Assembly (NCBI GenBank): GCA_023238725.1
Contig: CM041547.1
Span: forward strand, 19,725,144 to 19,789,143
Direction: 5' to 3'
From: Scortum barcoo
Taxonomy: Eukaryota; Chordata; Actinopteri; Centrarchiformes; Terapontidae
Length of the DNA: 64,000 bases
Position numbers and translations under genes: made by a program. Below the pieces are notes generated by a model. The model was not told the origin of the DNA. It worked only from the letters and a program-made list of their open reading frames with translations, and made no database searches. This document shows positions 20,711-33,605 of this stretch, piece by piece (positions within the stretch are counted from its first letter, which is position 1; each line of letters begins with the position of its first letter).

Positions 20711-23700
20711 CTAAGCCTGAGCCACAGGGATGTTGGCCGTGGTGAGAGGGGTGAAGACGACCGGCTCCTGGTCAGGTTGGGGGTAGGGGTAGGAGGTGGC
20801 AGCAAATCCATGCTGGGATGGCTGAGGGTGAGTCAGGATGATGTACTGAGGGGTTGAGGCAGATTGAGCCATCTTTTTACTGAGGGTTGTGCTGCAAACC
20901 AGAGCAATGAGCTTTGGAAATCAATCAGGAGGAAAAAAAATGAATTGAAGCATGGCAGGAGGAGTTTTGATTAAGGGAGACAGAGGGGAGCAGGGTGATT
21001 AGAACATGGTCATTCATTTTATGAACAAATCAAAATATACAACTGAGCTTACCCATATGCAAAAAATTTAATAGTTTTTTTTTTTTTTAGCAAAGATATC
21101 AGCCTCACAACATCAGCAGATCAGGCCCAGCTGTGCTTCAAGATAAATGCTGACATCAAAATGCTAAGATGCTAATACTAAGCAGGACATTTTACCATGT
21201 TGACCTTTTTAGAGTGTTGGCATGCTAACAAATATTAGCGTAGATTGCAATGGAATTTGGTACAAACATTAATGGTTGCCAGGGGATATATTTTAAGATG
21301 ACTTTGATGGTCCTCTGACTTATTTCCTCTAGAGTCGCTAGATGTCTTAAACCTCTTAATGGCATCAAATTTGCAACACACTGAAAGGCCCTAAAGGATG
21401 AATTTGAATAGCTTGATGGTGCCAGATGAAAAGTCACAGGATGACCAATAAGTCCAAATTTCTTTGGTTTATGTGTCATAATTATCATATATTGCTAAGG
21501 GTTATGATAACTTGCAAAGTGCAGTTCTTCCATATGTTTACAGATAATGTTGAGTTATAGAAATCACAAGCTAAATAGTAATCTGTACACCTACGGAGCC
21601 ACCACTCTGTCCGTTTATTTCAGTTTCTAAGATAACATGGAACAACAAGTAGTGAGGATTCGCCCAAAGGAAAGTGTCGAGGGGTAGTCAACGACTTTTA
21701 TAAAGCTTTCAAATGATGAGCCGAAACATTTTTAACCTCGTTAGGTGTGTAGAAATGTGAAGCATGCAACATGTTTGCCTACCAGAAGAACTCCAGTTCC
21801 AACAAAGATGCCCATCACCAGCGGTGCTTTACTGTTGAAGACATCTGCGATGATTGCAGGACAATTCTGTGACAGAGACATGAGAAACTGTTAGCACCCT
21901 CTGTGCTATAGCTAACAAAGAGCCTACAGTATAGTGCTACTGCTAAGAGATTTTTTTTCCCCCCAGTTTTAAACCAAAAGTCCTTCATTGTACTAGAGTC
22001 CAATGCAAACAAAGAATTATGAACTCTAACAATACCAACCAACCACTTTACACATATACCATCTACATTAGACCATAGACATTAACCCTGACCCATTAGA
22101 ACAGCTCCATTTCTTGGCACCAACTTACGGGCATGACTAAGTGCTCCAAGATCCCATCTGGTTTGGGACAGGTCTTTTTAGCTAACTCTAGCACCGGGAT
22201 CCCCGTCACGCCACAGCAGTGAAGCTGCAAAGTACAGATTAAGGACACACAAAAAAAACAAACAAAATACAGAGTAAAATATGGAGCTCTTGAGTGTTAA
22301 ATCATAAATGAATAAGTATGAACATACAACACACACACACACACTTACTTCAAACGGAACAGTTTGTAGTTACATTTCTCAAAAGTTTTTATATTTAATA
22401 AAAACATTTCATAACATTTTATTTAATGTTACTTTTGAAATCTTAATCTTAGTACTTGACATGTATGAGCCACAGGGTTGTGCCCTAACATGTTCAATGT
22501 TAAAAAACACACAAGAGAATTTCAGAAAAAGAGTGAGCTTACCGTGTTGTGGATGAATGTGAGAGTGATGCCAATGACCGGGTCTCCATTTTTAAAATAC
22601 AGGGCATACATGTTACTGTAGAACTCCACAATGTACAACCCAACCTAGAAGATAAAGATTAAAACACAACATTGTAGTTACAAATATGTTATTTACTGCT
22701 TTGATTTATTCTATTTTTGGTCTCACTTTTATATTCCTCCCCTCCTCCACTCTCACCTGGTCTTTCGAGGAGTAAGCAAGTATTCCGACAACAACTTCAG
22801 CCAGAGCCAGAATGGCCAGAAGGGCAGAGAACTGAAAGGACAAGAAGAGGTTAAAGGTTATATAAATAAATAAACACACAGGAACAAGTAAACAGAACAA
22901 CACTTGTTCCACCATTTTCTCTCTGCTATACATTTGTGTAAAAGCCAGAATATGCAAATGTATACTTGTTTGTATGCTTACAAAAGTCTTGACTAGCTAC
23001 AACTAACTCCTTTAGATATTTTCTGATATGTTTGGGCTGATGCATCCAGAAAACACGGAGATTCAGGCAATTCCATCAATATGAGTCTTACCAGTTTAAT
23101 TCTTATTTATATGGCCTGAGCCTGAAATCAGCTTTATATCATGTCTCAAAATTAAGTGCTGAGCAAATGTCTGTGCTGCGTGACATTTCTATGCTGCAAA
23201 TCGATTTTTTTAACAGTCCCACAGCATGTTTTCTTCCTGCGGCACACAGGCCTTCTCAGTCGTCTGCCTCTGAACTCTGAAACCTACAGGGACACTGAGA
23301 CACAACTGGAAAATAACAGAAAATCAGAGGGAAAAGAATCAAACAGGACAGATGGTCACAGATTTCAACAAATGTGTGTCTGTTTGATTCAGCAGCACTG
23401 TTTGATAGTTTATTATACCCACTTTCTTGGGGATATAAAATCTGTCTTTATTTGACTTTCCTGTTTACAGTCATCATGCGGCAGGTGATGCTCTTATGCA
23501 CAAAAATGTAGAATCCCAAAGATTCAGATATCACACTGGAAGAGTTATGAGTGACTAAGGGATCCCTTTACATTCCCTGTTCCTCCCCTGCATCGATTAG
23601 TTTCCCACTGGTGTGCTGTTGGGGCTTTCTCATCATGAAACTGAAACTGAAATGGTTTTGATACTTGTGGTTAAAAATCTTTCAGTAAGTGAACCAATGG

Positions 23701-25773
23701 TGATGACACTGAAAAATGAGTCAGTGAGGTAATTTTAGTCAAAGTGAAGAAATGGAGTGATACCAAGAGAAAACAGACGCCATTTTTTAATACTTTACCC
23801 CTTTGTCCTTGAAAACCATAGGCAATGAAGGTGAGGGAATTTATTAATTTATTCATTTAAGCTGCACAAGCAAACTAGTGATCCCAGCACAGCTACAGGA
23901 ACATCAATGTGTTCAGCTGCGTAGCTGTTTTTATCAAGTAGATATCTCTGAACACTCGGCCTTGAATGAAAAACATGATTCTGTCTCTGAAAGGAAACGG
24001 CTCGCCAATCTTCTTAAAGGGCCTCACCTCCAATTATTTATGGTTTACTTACTGGTCATTTGAAAAAGAAAATGATTGAACATGTGCTTGTTCTGTATAA
24101 GACTAAGCTCAATGAATTGTAAAGCAGCTTTTTGTTATTTAGGTTTCATGTTTCAGACTTTTGAGTTGTTTCTCTGAAACGTCACAGGACTGCTCAAATC
24201 ACCTGTGTCACCTCCTGCTCAAATCTCAGTCACCTCCACTGATCAGAGGTTGAAGCACTCCAGTCATTTACTACTTTCAGTGACTTCAGTTTAAGTGACG
24301 CCTCCTCTGGATGCTACTAGCTTTTACTGTTTGGCTCTTGTCCAGAGAAGCTCTCTGACACTGTAAGTATGACTTTGCATATTTTTTTGCATTGATAATG
24401 CAGGGAAATAAAATTTAATTTTGGCTTATTGCCTTTAAATTACCTCTGTCACCACACAACCAAGAGAGAGAACTGGTGCACTGTATTCCTACTTACATAA
24501 AACCTGTTTAATTGATGTTAATTTTTTTGTCTTTTTTTATCTGTCAGTGTCTCAGAGATCAGCTGCTTCTTTCCAACTTGGTCTACAATTAGTCACCTGA
24601 TGATGTTCAACACAGTGCTGAATTACATGATTTTTTTCCAGATGAGTACAAAGTTAATTTGCACTTCAGCTGTAGTTTCAGTCTACTGTGCAAGTTAAGA
24701 TATTAATATCAAAGGGGGAAAAAAAACCTGGCCAAACCCCCACTTTTTAAAAGGAAGTTACTGTGTGAAGAAAAACTCTCACCACTTGCAGAGCACATCT
24801 TTTCTCATTGCAGGCACCGTAGTCTCCGAAGGCGACCACAATCAGCATCACAACCCCCAGAGTGATCAGCACAGTCACAGCTGATAAAAAATAGACAAAT
24901 CTGTGATTAAATATCTTCATCACCCCCCCCCCCTTTTTTTTTAATGACATAAATGTGTGTTGCATAAGCACTGACCCACAACAAATGTGCTAGACAAGTT
25001 GAGGGCAGTTGATTTGGCATCTATTTGGAAGATGCCTCTGGTGTCGTTGCTGAACCGCAGCCACAAGCCAAGGCCCAAAAAGGCAAACCCCACCACCTGT
25101 GAAAAACAGAAATGAAATCAAACTGCAGCATTTGCAACACCTGTAACCATCACAATTTCATAGTTTCACATCATCAAATACTCAAACTCTTTGGTGTGCG
25201 TGATTGAGTAAGATGTGACACTTTTTGTTCACACTGTGTGGGAGTTAAACAGCCACGAGGTCTTCCAGGAAACAATGGGACAGCTACGTAAACACAAAGA
25301 GCCTTTTAAGGTGAATTCCTCTGTAACAATGAAAAAAATACACCAAAACAGAGTGCAGCAGTTGGCAAAAGCAAACAAAATCTGGTTAAAAATAGAAATG
25401 TTTGACCCCGTGTAATGCTTGGTTTTCCTTCATCTCTGTGGGTGCTGATTAGACCACAGGGGTGGATAACATCAGAAGCTCTGACGGGTATTGTCTGTCT
25501 CAGGAAATGAATGCAACAGGTAATCCGAGCTGCTGTTCATCAGAAATGAAACCTCAAACTGAATGATGACACCCAGCGATCCCCAAAAAAAAAAAAACAC
25601 ACAAATACACCCTGTGCCCCAACCTCCCCTCCCCACGTTACTTACAGGAACATTATGGAATCAAATTAGTATTATTTGTTGTTTTGGTCCTGATTTGACA
25701 GACTTACAGCAAAGATGAGGTTGAAGATGAAGAGGATGTATTTGCAGACTTGGCCACACCCGTCCAGTGCCAT
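20711..25773 (-). CDS. Tetraspanin, CD9-like, eight coding exons
   Basis: Intact four-pass membrane protein of 280 residues. Exons on minus: 25773-25708, 25096-24976, 24880-24783, 22831-22757, 22644-22543, 22224-22129, 21866-21783, 20911-20711. All introns are GT-AG and phases agree. It starts MALDGCGQVCKYILF (TM1). A short loop with FSNDTRGIFQID, then TM2 with GDYGACNEKRC and TM3 (ALLAILALAEVVVGIL) follow. The large loop has the hallmark LHCCG plus KKTC and PNC: four cysteines, as in CD9. TM4 is APLVMGIFVGTGVLLLIALVC. Tetraspanins organise membrane microdomains with integrins and Ig proteins. Unusual: a ~52-residue Pro/Gln/Tyr-rich cytoplasmic tail (QYIILTHPQPSQHGF...IPVAQA), where CD9 has under ten. 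Orientation is antisense to rbfox2. The paralogue could not be named. Confidence 0.9.
23637..23652 (+). promoter_or_regulatory. ISRE-like triple GAAA element in tetraspanin intron
   Basis: GAAACTGAAACTGAAA is three GAAA half-sites with 2-bp spacing, the arrangement bound by IRF/ISGF3 factors. It lies in the tetraspanin intron between the 24880-24783 and 22831-22757 exons. Function is inference. Confidence 0.35.
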
Positions 25774-26340
25774 GATGACCGCTCTCTGCCCAGCTCCGTC
25801 CACCTGTGAGGTCCCAAAGATGCAGAAACTATTACCTCATCACGTCTGCGTGCGTCCTCCGCGGCAGGACATGAGTATATATAAGATGCACACATCTACA
25901 CACACACACACTATAGCCAGAAGAGTTATATTTTACTTTTTTTTTTTAACTGGCAGTTTTGTGACAGCCAGCACTCTCTTTTCTTGTGTTTTTTTTTTTT
26001 TTAAAGACACAAAGCCTTCAGTAAACAGCCACGAAATTAACTGCGCGTGAAATAAATACCTGCGTTAGCTGAATGCCTTTGTGGTTGTTTACCTCGCTGA
26101 ATTAATCGACTGAAGCCCCAAAAGCCACACAAGGATGTCTGCTGCGACGTCGCAGCTGGATGCTCCTTTTTCAACTACCCTGATGTGCGTCACGTCCCGC
26201 CTCTTTGCCCTCGCACAGTCATTTCATTGGCTGCGAGGTTTGAGCGACAGGAGGTGGGGCCTGTGAGAAGAGGAGCTGAGGCGGCGGTGGGGAGTGCAGG
26301 GGGCGGGTTCAAAAAAAGGAAACTTTAGGAAACGAAAGTA
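25774..26340 (-). promoter_or_regulatory. Tetraspanin promoter and non-coding first exon
   Basis: On the minus strand an acceptor (acctcacag, about 25803) lies just upstream of the start codon. A gtaaac donor near 26093 suggests a non-coding exon 1 at about 26094-26170. Upstream is a GC-rich stretch with an inverted CCAAT box (attggctgcgag near 26226), GC boxes (cgtcccgcctc near 26194; gggggcgggttc near 26299), and an IRF-like aggaaacgaaag near 26326. No TATA box is seen. The layout is that of a TATA-less housekeeping-type promoter. Confidence 0.55.
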
Positions 26341-26902
26341 TGTGGTGAAAGACTGAACACACATGTGGTTGTTTTAAGTGCCGTGATATTACACCAATTC
26401 CTCGTTAAATGTTTGTCTGAACATTAAGCCCACGGTGATCCTTAACCATTCTGTCAAGGTGCTGAGATTGAAAAAACATATCATAAAAGAATACAGCACG
26501 TTTGACTCTTAATTGTGAAACCTAAAAACCAGCCAAGACCAGAAAAAAGGAAACAAAGGAAAGGGAGTGCCTTGTGGCATCTTAAATTGCACAGGCTGAT
26601 ACATGCACACACAGATATGATATTATAGATTAGGTGCAGAAGGATGTCCTGCAGACAGTGTGTAAATGACATTATAAAAATGTTTGTTTATGACACATCA
26701 CTTATAATCAAATTCAGAATTTCATGTGATAAATAATTAAGTTCATGTAATGGTTGAAAGCTTAGAGTCCGATATGTTTATAAGTGTTCTTTATATAATC
26801 TAGTACTGTGCGACAGGAAATGGTTTATGGTTTATTTGTGTTGCCCCGGAACTAATGTTTTTTGTCGCTCTTTGCCGCGGAATTTTCGGTTTATGCGCAG
26901 TA
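26341..26902. other. Intergenic, AT-rich, no feature seen
   Basis: Sequence between the tetraspanin promoter and the 5' LTR of the BEL element. No exon, RNA gene or repeat was recognised. Confidence 0.5.
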
Positions 26903-27237
26903 TGCAGCCCAACGAGAAGCCAACGTTGTCTGCTAATATACTACAGAAACTTGCTGCATTGAAGTTATTAAGAAAGCCCAGAAGATTTAATTTTACAGAC
27001 TAAAGGACCTCTTTTCATGACAAGCGGCCAACGAGGTATTGTTAATTTGTGAATGTACTTTATTTCATGTTGTATTTTCTTTCATGCATTAACACGCTAT
27101 GTGCCTTTATTGCACTATGTGTATTGTTACCGTAGTTCTCACGGCGTCACCAATGGATGCTACAAACAAGTGTAGAAACACTAAACGCCCGTCCCAAAGA
27201 ACCGTCCTGTGTCTGTGTTGTCCTGAAGAGAGCTACA
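26903..27237 (+). repeat. 5' LTR of BEL/Pao element
   Basis: Matches 32700-33040 over its whole length with scattered substitutions and an 8-9 bp indel near 27100. Confidence 0.9.
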
Positions 27238-27654
27238 GTGAGAACTCGACTGCTCGGTGTGGGTAGGAGAGACAACAAGAGGGAGACGACACCTCATTGA
27301 AGATCTATCCGGCATATCAGATAAGCAAGTCCACGGTGCGTTGTCGGTATGGCAACCGCAAACTACGGTGATTAGACTGTGTCAAAGCGCAACTTTTTAG
27401 GATAAAGCCAGGAAGTGCTCTGCCTCATCCTTCAAGTTAGTGGCGTGAGAGGTGACTTAACTTGAAAATTGCAATCAAGGACTCAGGTCTGTTACCTTGT
27501 ATACTGTGCCAAACCTATATGCTGGCGATAAATCTAATGTGTTGGTATTCATGATAGTTAAATGTCATAAGGTTAAGAGGAAAATAATTCCACAAGAAAG
27601 TGAACAAATCATTAACAAAGGTTAAAAAAGTATATTGTTTGTGAAATTAGATCA

Positions 27655-28680
27655 AGATTTGTGATCCCTTGAAATTTAATGACTGGCGACTATCATTCAA
27701 AACACTGATAGACAGAAAGGGTATTCCAAAAAGTGAAAAACTGTACTATCTAAGAAAGTACCTAGGAGGCGCTGCAAGGAAGGCAGCAGAAGGGATTTTT
27801 CCTACTAGGCACAGAGGAAGCATATGATTCAGCTTGGCAGCTTTTAGAAAAGCGTTTTGGCGCAACCCATTCGTTCATTGGGAAGTCTTTCAGGGATAAG
27901 CTGCATGGATGGCCAAAGATTAGCTCTAAGGATGGTTGCGAACTAAGAGAATTTGCAGACCTTCCTCAGGAGCTGTGAGGCTGCAATGCCGCACATTAAG
28001 ACACTGGAAGTACTGAATGACTGCAAACGAGAGTCAAAGAATTTTGCTGAAACTGCCAGACTGGTTGGTATCAAGATGGAACCGCAAAGCAATGGAAACC
28101 AAACGAGTAAACGCTGGTTATCCACCATTCAGGGAGCTTGTACACTTCTTATCAAAGGAAGCAGATCTTGCTTGTGATCCCATATCGTCAATACAAGTGC
28201 TCAAGAGTGTAGAAAGTGAAAAACCAAAGTATCCACGAAACCAAACTGTTCGAGCAAAGACACTGTCCACAAATACAACGCAAAGGGACATCCCATCATG
28301 CATCTTCTGCAAAAGAACAGGGCACATCCATAGCCAAGTGTAGAAAATTCATGGAAAAAACAGTCAAAGTTGAAAATGCACGCAGAAAAACTCTGCTTTG
28401 GATGTTTAAAGCCAGGTCATCATTCAAGAAGGTGTGATAACAAAGGCACGTGTGAAAGGTGTCAGAAGAGACACCCGACATGTCTACATAATGACAAATT
28501 TGTGGAAAGGAGGTCCATACCTCAAAGAAGAGACTGCAACCTAAAGGAAAAATCAGATACTATAGAAATATCTGCAACCTCAAATAGAGTCCTACAAGAA
28601 GAACCAAGCACACAAACGGCAGCAATCATATCAGTCTGGGTCTCATCCACAAAAAGGCCAGAACAAGAAGTTCTTGTCTA
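27655..28680 (+). pseudogene. BEL/Pao gag remnant
   Basis: Capsid-like reading FNDWRLSFKTLIDRKGIP, KLYYLRKYL, LEKRFGATHSF and ELREFADFL runs through several frame changes. Two zinc-knuckle motifs follow (CIFCKRTGHIH near 28300; CFGCLKPGHHSRRC and CERCQKRHPTCLHN near 28388-28500). The protein would package element RNA. Frameshifts prevent a continuous product. Confidence 0.75.
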
Positions 28681-31600
28681 TGCACTCTTTGGACACTCAA
28701 AGTGATACAACGTTCATCCTAGATGAAGTTGCACAAGACCTCCACACAAACAAAGAAAACGTTTGCCTTACGGTTGTCCACGATGTCCACAAGGTCATCA
28801 ATCATACCCAGTCAGAAACTGACAAATCTTCAAGTGAGAGGATACAACTTGGACAAACGGATTCCTCTGCCACCACTTTTCACATGAGAGTTCATCCCAG
28901 CAGACAGGTCACATATTCCAACTTCAGAGACAGCTCTCAAATGGCCTCATCTGGAATCAGTTGGCGGACAAGATTCCACCACCATTGGATTGCGAAGTAG
29001 GCCTTCTTATTGGCTATAACTGTCAACAAGCCCTCCTTCCAAGAAAGATTGTACCCGGTGAAGAGAATCATCCATTTGCACAGCGGACAGATCTTGGCTG
29101 GAGCATTGTGGGCTACTCGAATCCAACAAAGGACCATGGTGATGCAATAGGAATCAGTCACAGAATCATTGTGCGACAAGTAACACCTGCTACACAGCCA
29201 CCAACCAAGCTGAAAGGTGAAGTACACTTTGTGTGCAGAACTCAAGTCAGAGAGATCAATCCAACAGACATACTCAAGATTCTTGAGTCCGATTTCACCG
29301 ACCTCACTACGGATGATAATCTGATTTCCCAGGATGACCTTGTGTTCTTATCTAAGGTGAAAGAAGGTATTGGTCAAAAGGAAGATGGCCACTATGAACT
29401 CCCACTTCCAATTCAAATCGGACAAACCCAATCTTCCAGATAACAAAAAATGTGCAGTCGATAGACTCTTCTCATTAGAGCGATGACTGAGAAAAAATGA
29501 GCAGTATTACAAGGATTATGTCCATTTCATGAACGACATCATAACCAGAGGTGATGCTGAGAAGGTTCCTCAGTCTGAACTTGACAACCAACCAGCATGG
29601 TACATTCCTCATCACGGAGTATACCACCCCCCGGAGTATACCACCCCCCGGGAAAATACGAGTGGTCTTTGACTGTTTGGCACGTTTCCAAGAAACCTCT
29701 CTGAACGATCATCTCTTGACTGGGTCCAGATCTAACCAACACGCTGATTGGAGTGTTATGTCGATTTAGAAAAGGTCCAGTAAGCCGTAATGTGTGATGT
29801 TCAAAAGAATGTTCCACCAATTTCATGTTGCAAGGGAACACCAAGACTATCTAAGGTTTCTGTGATGGGACAAAGGTAACCTGAACTCCAAACCCTCAGT
29901 GTATAGGATGAGAGTACACTTGTTTGGGGCAGCCTCATCCCCCGGGTGCTCCTAACTTTGGATTTAAAAACTTAGCAGCACAGGGTCATGGAAAGTTCAG
30001 TGATGAGTCCATCAGGTTCATTCAGAAAGGCTTTTACGTCGATGATGGCTTGATAAGTGTCAAATCAGCTGCTGAAGCCATAAATCTTGTGAGCCTTGTG
30101 CAGAACAGGAAACCTCCACCTACACAAGTTTGTGTCCAACGATAAGGATGTAACTGCTGCAATACCACCTCAAGAACTTGTCCAGACTAAAGATCTAGAC
30201 ATGGCCTTAGGCGAACTTAGCGTTGAGCGAGCACTCAGAGTTCAGTGGCTGCGTTGAAGCAGATGAATTCCAATTCAGAGTCACAGTTAAAGGAAAATCC
30301 ACTGACAAGAAGAGGGGTGCTCTCAACTGTTGCTTCCATCTTTGACCCACTAGGGCTTGTGGCCCCGTTCATACTCCTCGGATAACAGATCCTTCAGACA
30401 CTGTGTAGAGACAAAGTGGGTTGGGAGGAAGCTCTTCCTCCTCACATTCTGCCAAAATGGGAGTCTTGGCTCAGAGATTTGCCTCACCTGGCAGCCCTGA
30501 AAATTCCTAGAAGTTACCTTCCATTGAGTTTTGGTGAAATTACACAGTATGAGCTTCACAACTTTTCAGACGCAAGCAATTCTCAGCAGATATGGCGCCT
30601 GCTCATACCTCAGAGCAATAAGCAAAACAGGACAGATCAGTTGCTCATTTGTAATAGGGAAAGCAAGAGTAACTCCTACCAAAGTAATGACCATCCCGAG
30701 ACTCGAGCTGTCATCAGCGGTAACTGCAGTCCGCAATGCTGATGTCATTAAGCGGGAGCTGGAAATTGAAAACCTGCAAGAGTACTACTGGACTGATTCA
30801 AAGGTAGTCCTTGGTTACATGAAAAATGATGCTAAGAGGTTTCACACGTTCATAGCCAACCAGATACAAGCGTGTAAGATTAAGTACCAAGCCCAAACAA
30901 TGGCGATATGTTAGTTCTGAAAACAATCCAGCAGACTACACCTCAAGAGGACTGAGCGCAAGTCAGCTCAAGGAGTCCAACTGGCTGAAAGGACCTGACT
31001 TTCTTTGGCAGTCAAACCTCCCATTAGAAGAGGAAATGGTGGGAGAAGTGGAAACAAAGTGATCCTGAGCTTCGTAAGGTCCATGTTCACGCAGTCAAAA
31101 CGAAGGAAGATCGTTCACTGGCAGACCGTTTTCATCAAGTTCTCTGACTGGTCCACAGTAGTGAGAGCTGTTGCTAGGCTCAAGAGATTCATCAGAGAAT
31201 TCAAAGGGCTTCAACAAAGAACCAATGAAGCAACTAACCTTGAAGAAACTGGTGCAACAAGCTGGTGAGGCCTTCGCTGAAGACATCCAAAAAATAAAGC
31301 TCCAAAGAAAGGAAACACCCTAAAGAAGCATAACAAGTTACGCCAGTTGAATGCCTTCTTGGACAGGAACAATGTCCTTAGAGTAGGAGGACGGCTATCT
31401 CAGTCAACCTTACACTACGACATAAAACATCCGGCAATACTCCCAAAGAAATCTCATGTATCCATGCTGCTTCGTCAAGCATCATCATGAGCAGGTACAC
31501 CACCAAGGGAGAGGCATGACCATGAACAATTTGTGTGCAAAGGGAATATGGATTTTGGGATGTGGAAACCTAGTCTTCGTCACATATACATAAGTGTGTA

Positions 31601-32637
31601 AAGTGTAGGAGATATAGAAGAACCACAGAGACCCAACAAATGTCAGAATTACCAGAGGAGAGAACAGAGGCTTCCCCCCTTTTACTTTTACTGCATACTG
31701 CGGCCTAGATTGTTTTGTTTTGTCCCCTTTACTTTTTTTGTGAAGGGGGGAAGAAAGGAAAGTAAAACGATATGGACTGCTGTTTACCTGCTTGTGCTCC
31801 AGAGCGGTGCATATAGAGACACTAGATGATATGACAACAGACGCATTCATGAATGCACTTCGAACATTTATTGCCATTAGAGGACCTATGCGTCAATTAA
31901 GATGCAATCAGGGAACAAACTTCATAGGTGCTAGGAGAGAGAGTTTTCTGAGTTACTCAAGGGAATGGACCAAGAAGAACGCCAACGAGCTATCGGTTGT
32001 GAGTTTGTGATGAATGTTCCCTCTGCAAGTCATATGGGAGGAGTCTGGGAGCGCCAAATTCAAACAATCAGGAGCATTCTCACAGTCATGCTTCAATGAG
32101 TCTGCACGCAGACTTGACACCACAACATTGAGGACATTTCTCTATGAAACAATGGCGATAATCAACAGCAGACCATTGAGTGTGGAACATCTGCATGATC
32201 CCGCCGGTCCAGAACCTCTTACTCCCAACCACATACTAACTATGAAGTCATCAATTATTCTGCCTCCTCCTGGACAATTCTGTAAGGAAGACCTCTACTT
32301 GCGAAAGAGATGGAGAAAGGTGCAATTCCTAGCCAACAAGTTTTGGCAAAGATGGAAACGAGAATATTTACTAAACCTCCAACAACGACAGAAATGGCAA
32401 AGAGCATCGCGAAATTCACAAGTAGGGGACATTGTGATCTTACAAGAAGACAGCCTACCGAGAAACAAGTGGAAACTCGCCAGAGTTGTAGAAACACAAT
32501 CTAGTTCAGATGGCATGGTGCGAAAACTAAAGCTACTAGTCAGTGACACAACATTTGATAAAGGAAAACTCTGCACTAGATTAGTTCACCTTGAAAGACC
32601 TATTCACAAAGTAGTTACCCTACTTGAGGCCAGTTAA
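28660..32637 (+). pseudogene. BEL/Pao pol remnant (PR-RT-RH-IN)
   Basis: The protease active-site region reads as DTQSDTTFI (about 28687). RT pieces include WYIPHHGVYHP and GKIRVVFDC (29600-29680), then the catalytic GFYVDDGLISV (YVDD at 30035-30046). Sequence between them is shortened. RNase H follows: SDAS, YGACSYLRA, TIPRLELSSAV, YYWTDSKVVLGY (30560-30830). Integrase: the HHCC-type segment is near 31480-31610, AYCGLDCF near 31695, and MGGVWERQI near 32035. The second catalytic Asp is replaced by Asn in RCNQGTNFIGA (AAT at 31906-31908). The C-terminal open segment (32014-32637) is intact for about 200 codons. There are multiple stops and frameshifts. A ~19-bp tandem duplication lies at about 29619-29655. 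Confidence 0.85.
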
Positions 32638-32699
32638 GTCGCATGCATCAGGTTATAGTCAGACACATCTACACATCTACACTGAGTGAGCACTGAGTA

Positions 32700-33040
32700 T
32701 GCAGCCCAATGAGAGGCCGACGTTGTCTGCTAATATACTACAGAAACTTGCTGCATTGAAGTTATTAAGAAAGCCCAGAAGATTTAATTTTACAGACTAA
32801 AGGACCTCTTTTCATGACAAGCGGCCAATGAGGTATTGTTCATTTGTGAATCTACTTTATTTAATGTTGTATTTTCTTTCATGCATTAACATGCTATGTG
32901 CCTATTAATTCCCTTGCACTATATGTATTGTTACCGTAGTTCTCACGGCGTCACCAATGGACGCTACAAACAAGCGAGAAACAATAAATGCCCATCCCAA
33001 AGAACCGACCTGTGTCTGTGTTGTCCTGAAGAGAGCTACA
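32700..33040 (+). repeat. 3' LTR of BEL/Pao element
   Basis: Direct repeat of 26903-27237; ends at GAGCTACA before the candidate target-site duplicate cagtg. Confidence 0.9.
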
Positions 33041-33569
33041 CAGTGTTTGTCTCGGAAGAACTAACAGGATCTGGTTTTTCTGTACTTCCGTGTAGGTTTA
33101 CACCATACTTTCTGTGGTTTTCACATCCTGCTTGTCAGCTTGTGAAATAATAATAATGCAGGGACTGTAATTCTCTTATAAATGTTTAAACTGCTGTACT
33201 CTGGAAATCAGAGGTAGTGCAAGTGGGCTTTAATCAGCCTACTTGCACTACTTCTTTTATTTGTCTGACACAGGGTCATGCTCACAAGTTCACTGGTGTG
33301 GTGTTAATGTGATGGTGGTTCACAGGAAGATCGGCGTTAACACATAAATAGGTTTGTCAAACGCCACTGCAACAGTGTCAGCCTTTATAAAAACGCCTCG
33401 TGCAAACTGTGGCAGGAGCTAATTAAATTAACAGTTGACAGTAAAGACACAGTATTTCTCTCTCTCATTTTTTTTCTTTCAAGATGAAAATGCCCAGTGT
33501 CGTTAAAGACCCACTAGGGGGCGCAAAAACATTAAGAAACAGGATTGTACTGCGTGACTTAATCCAGCT

Positions 33570-33605
<36 letters not shown>

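Larger units (their letters stand above)
26903..33040 (+). mobile_element. BEL/Pao LTR retrotransposon, both LTRs, decayed
   Basis: Two direct repeats of about 335-341 bp flank a gag-pol region. Each starts TGCAGCCCAA and ends GAGCTACA, obeying TG...CA. The flanking 5 bp are cagta (26898-26902) and cagtg (33041-33045), a one-mismatch candidate target-site duplication. The LTRs differ by many substitutions and small indels, so the insertion is not recent. Internal order is gag zinc knuckles, aspartic protease, RT, RNase H, integrase, which is BEL/Pao order. Frames are broken many times. The right LTR ends about 12 bp before the start of duplication copy 2. Confidence 0.9.
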
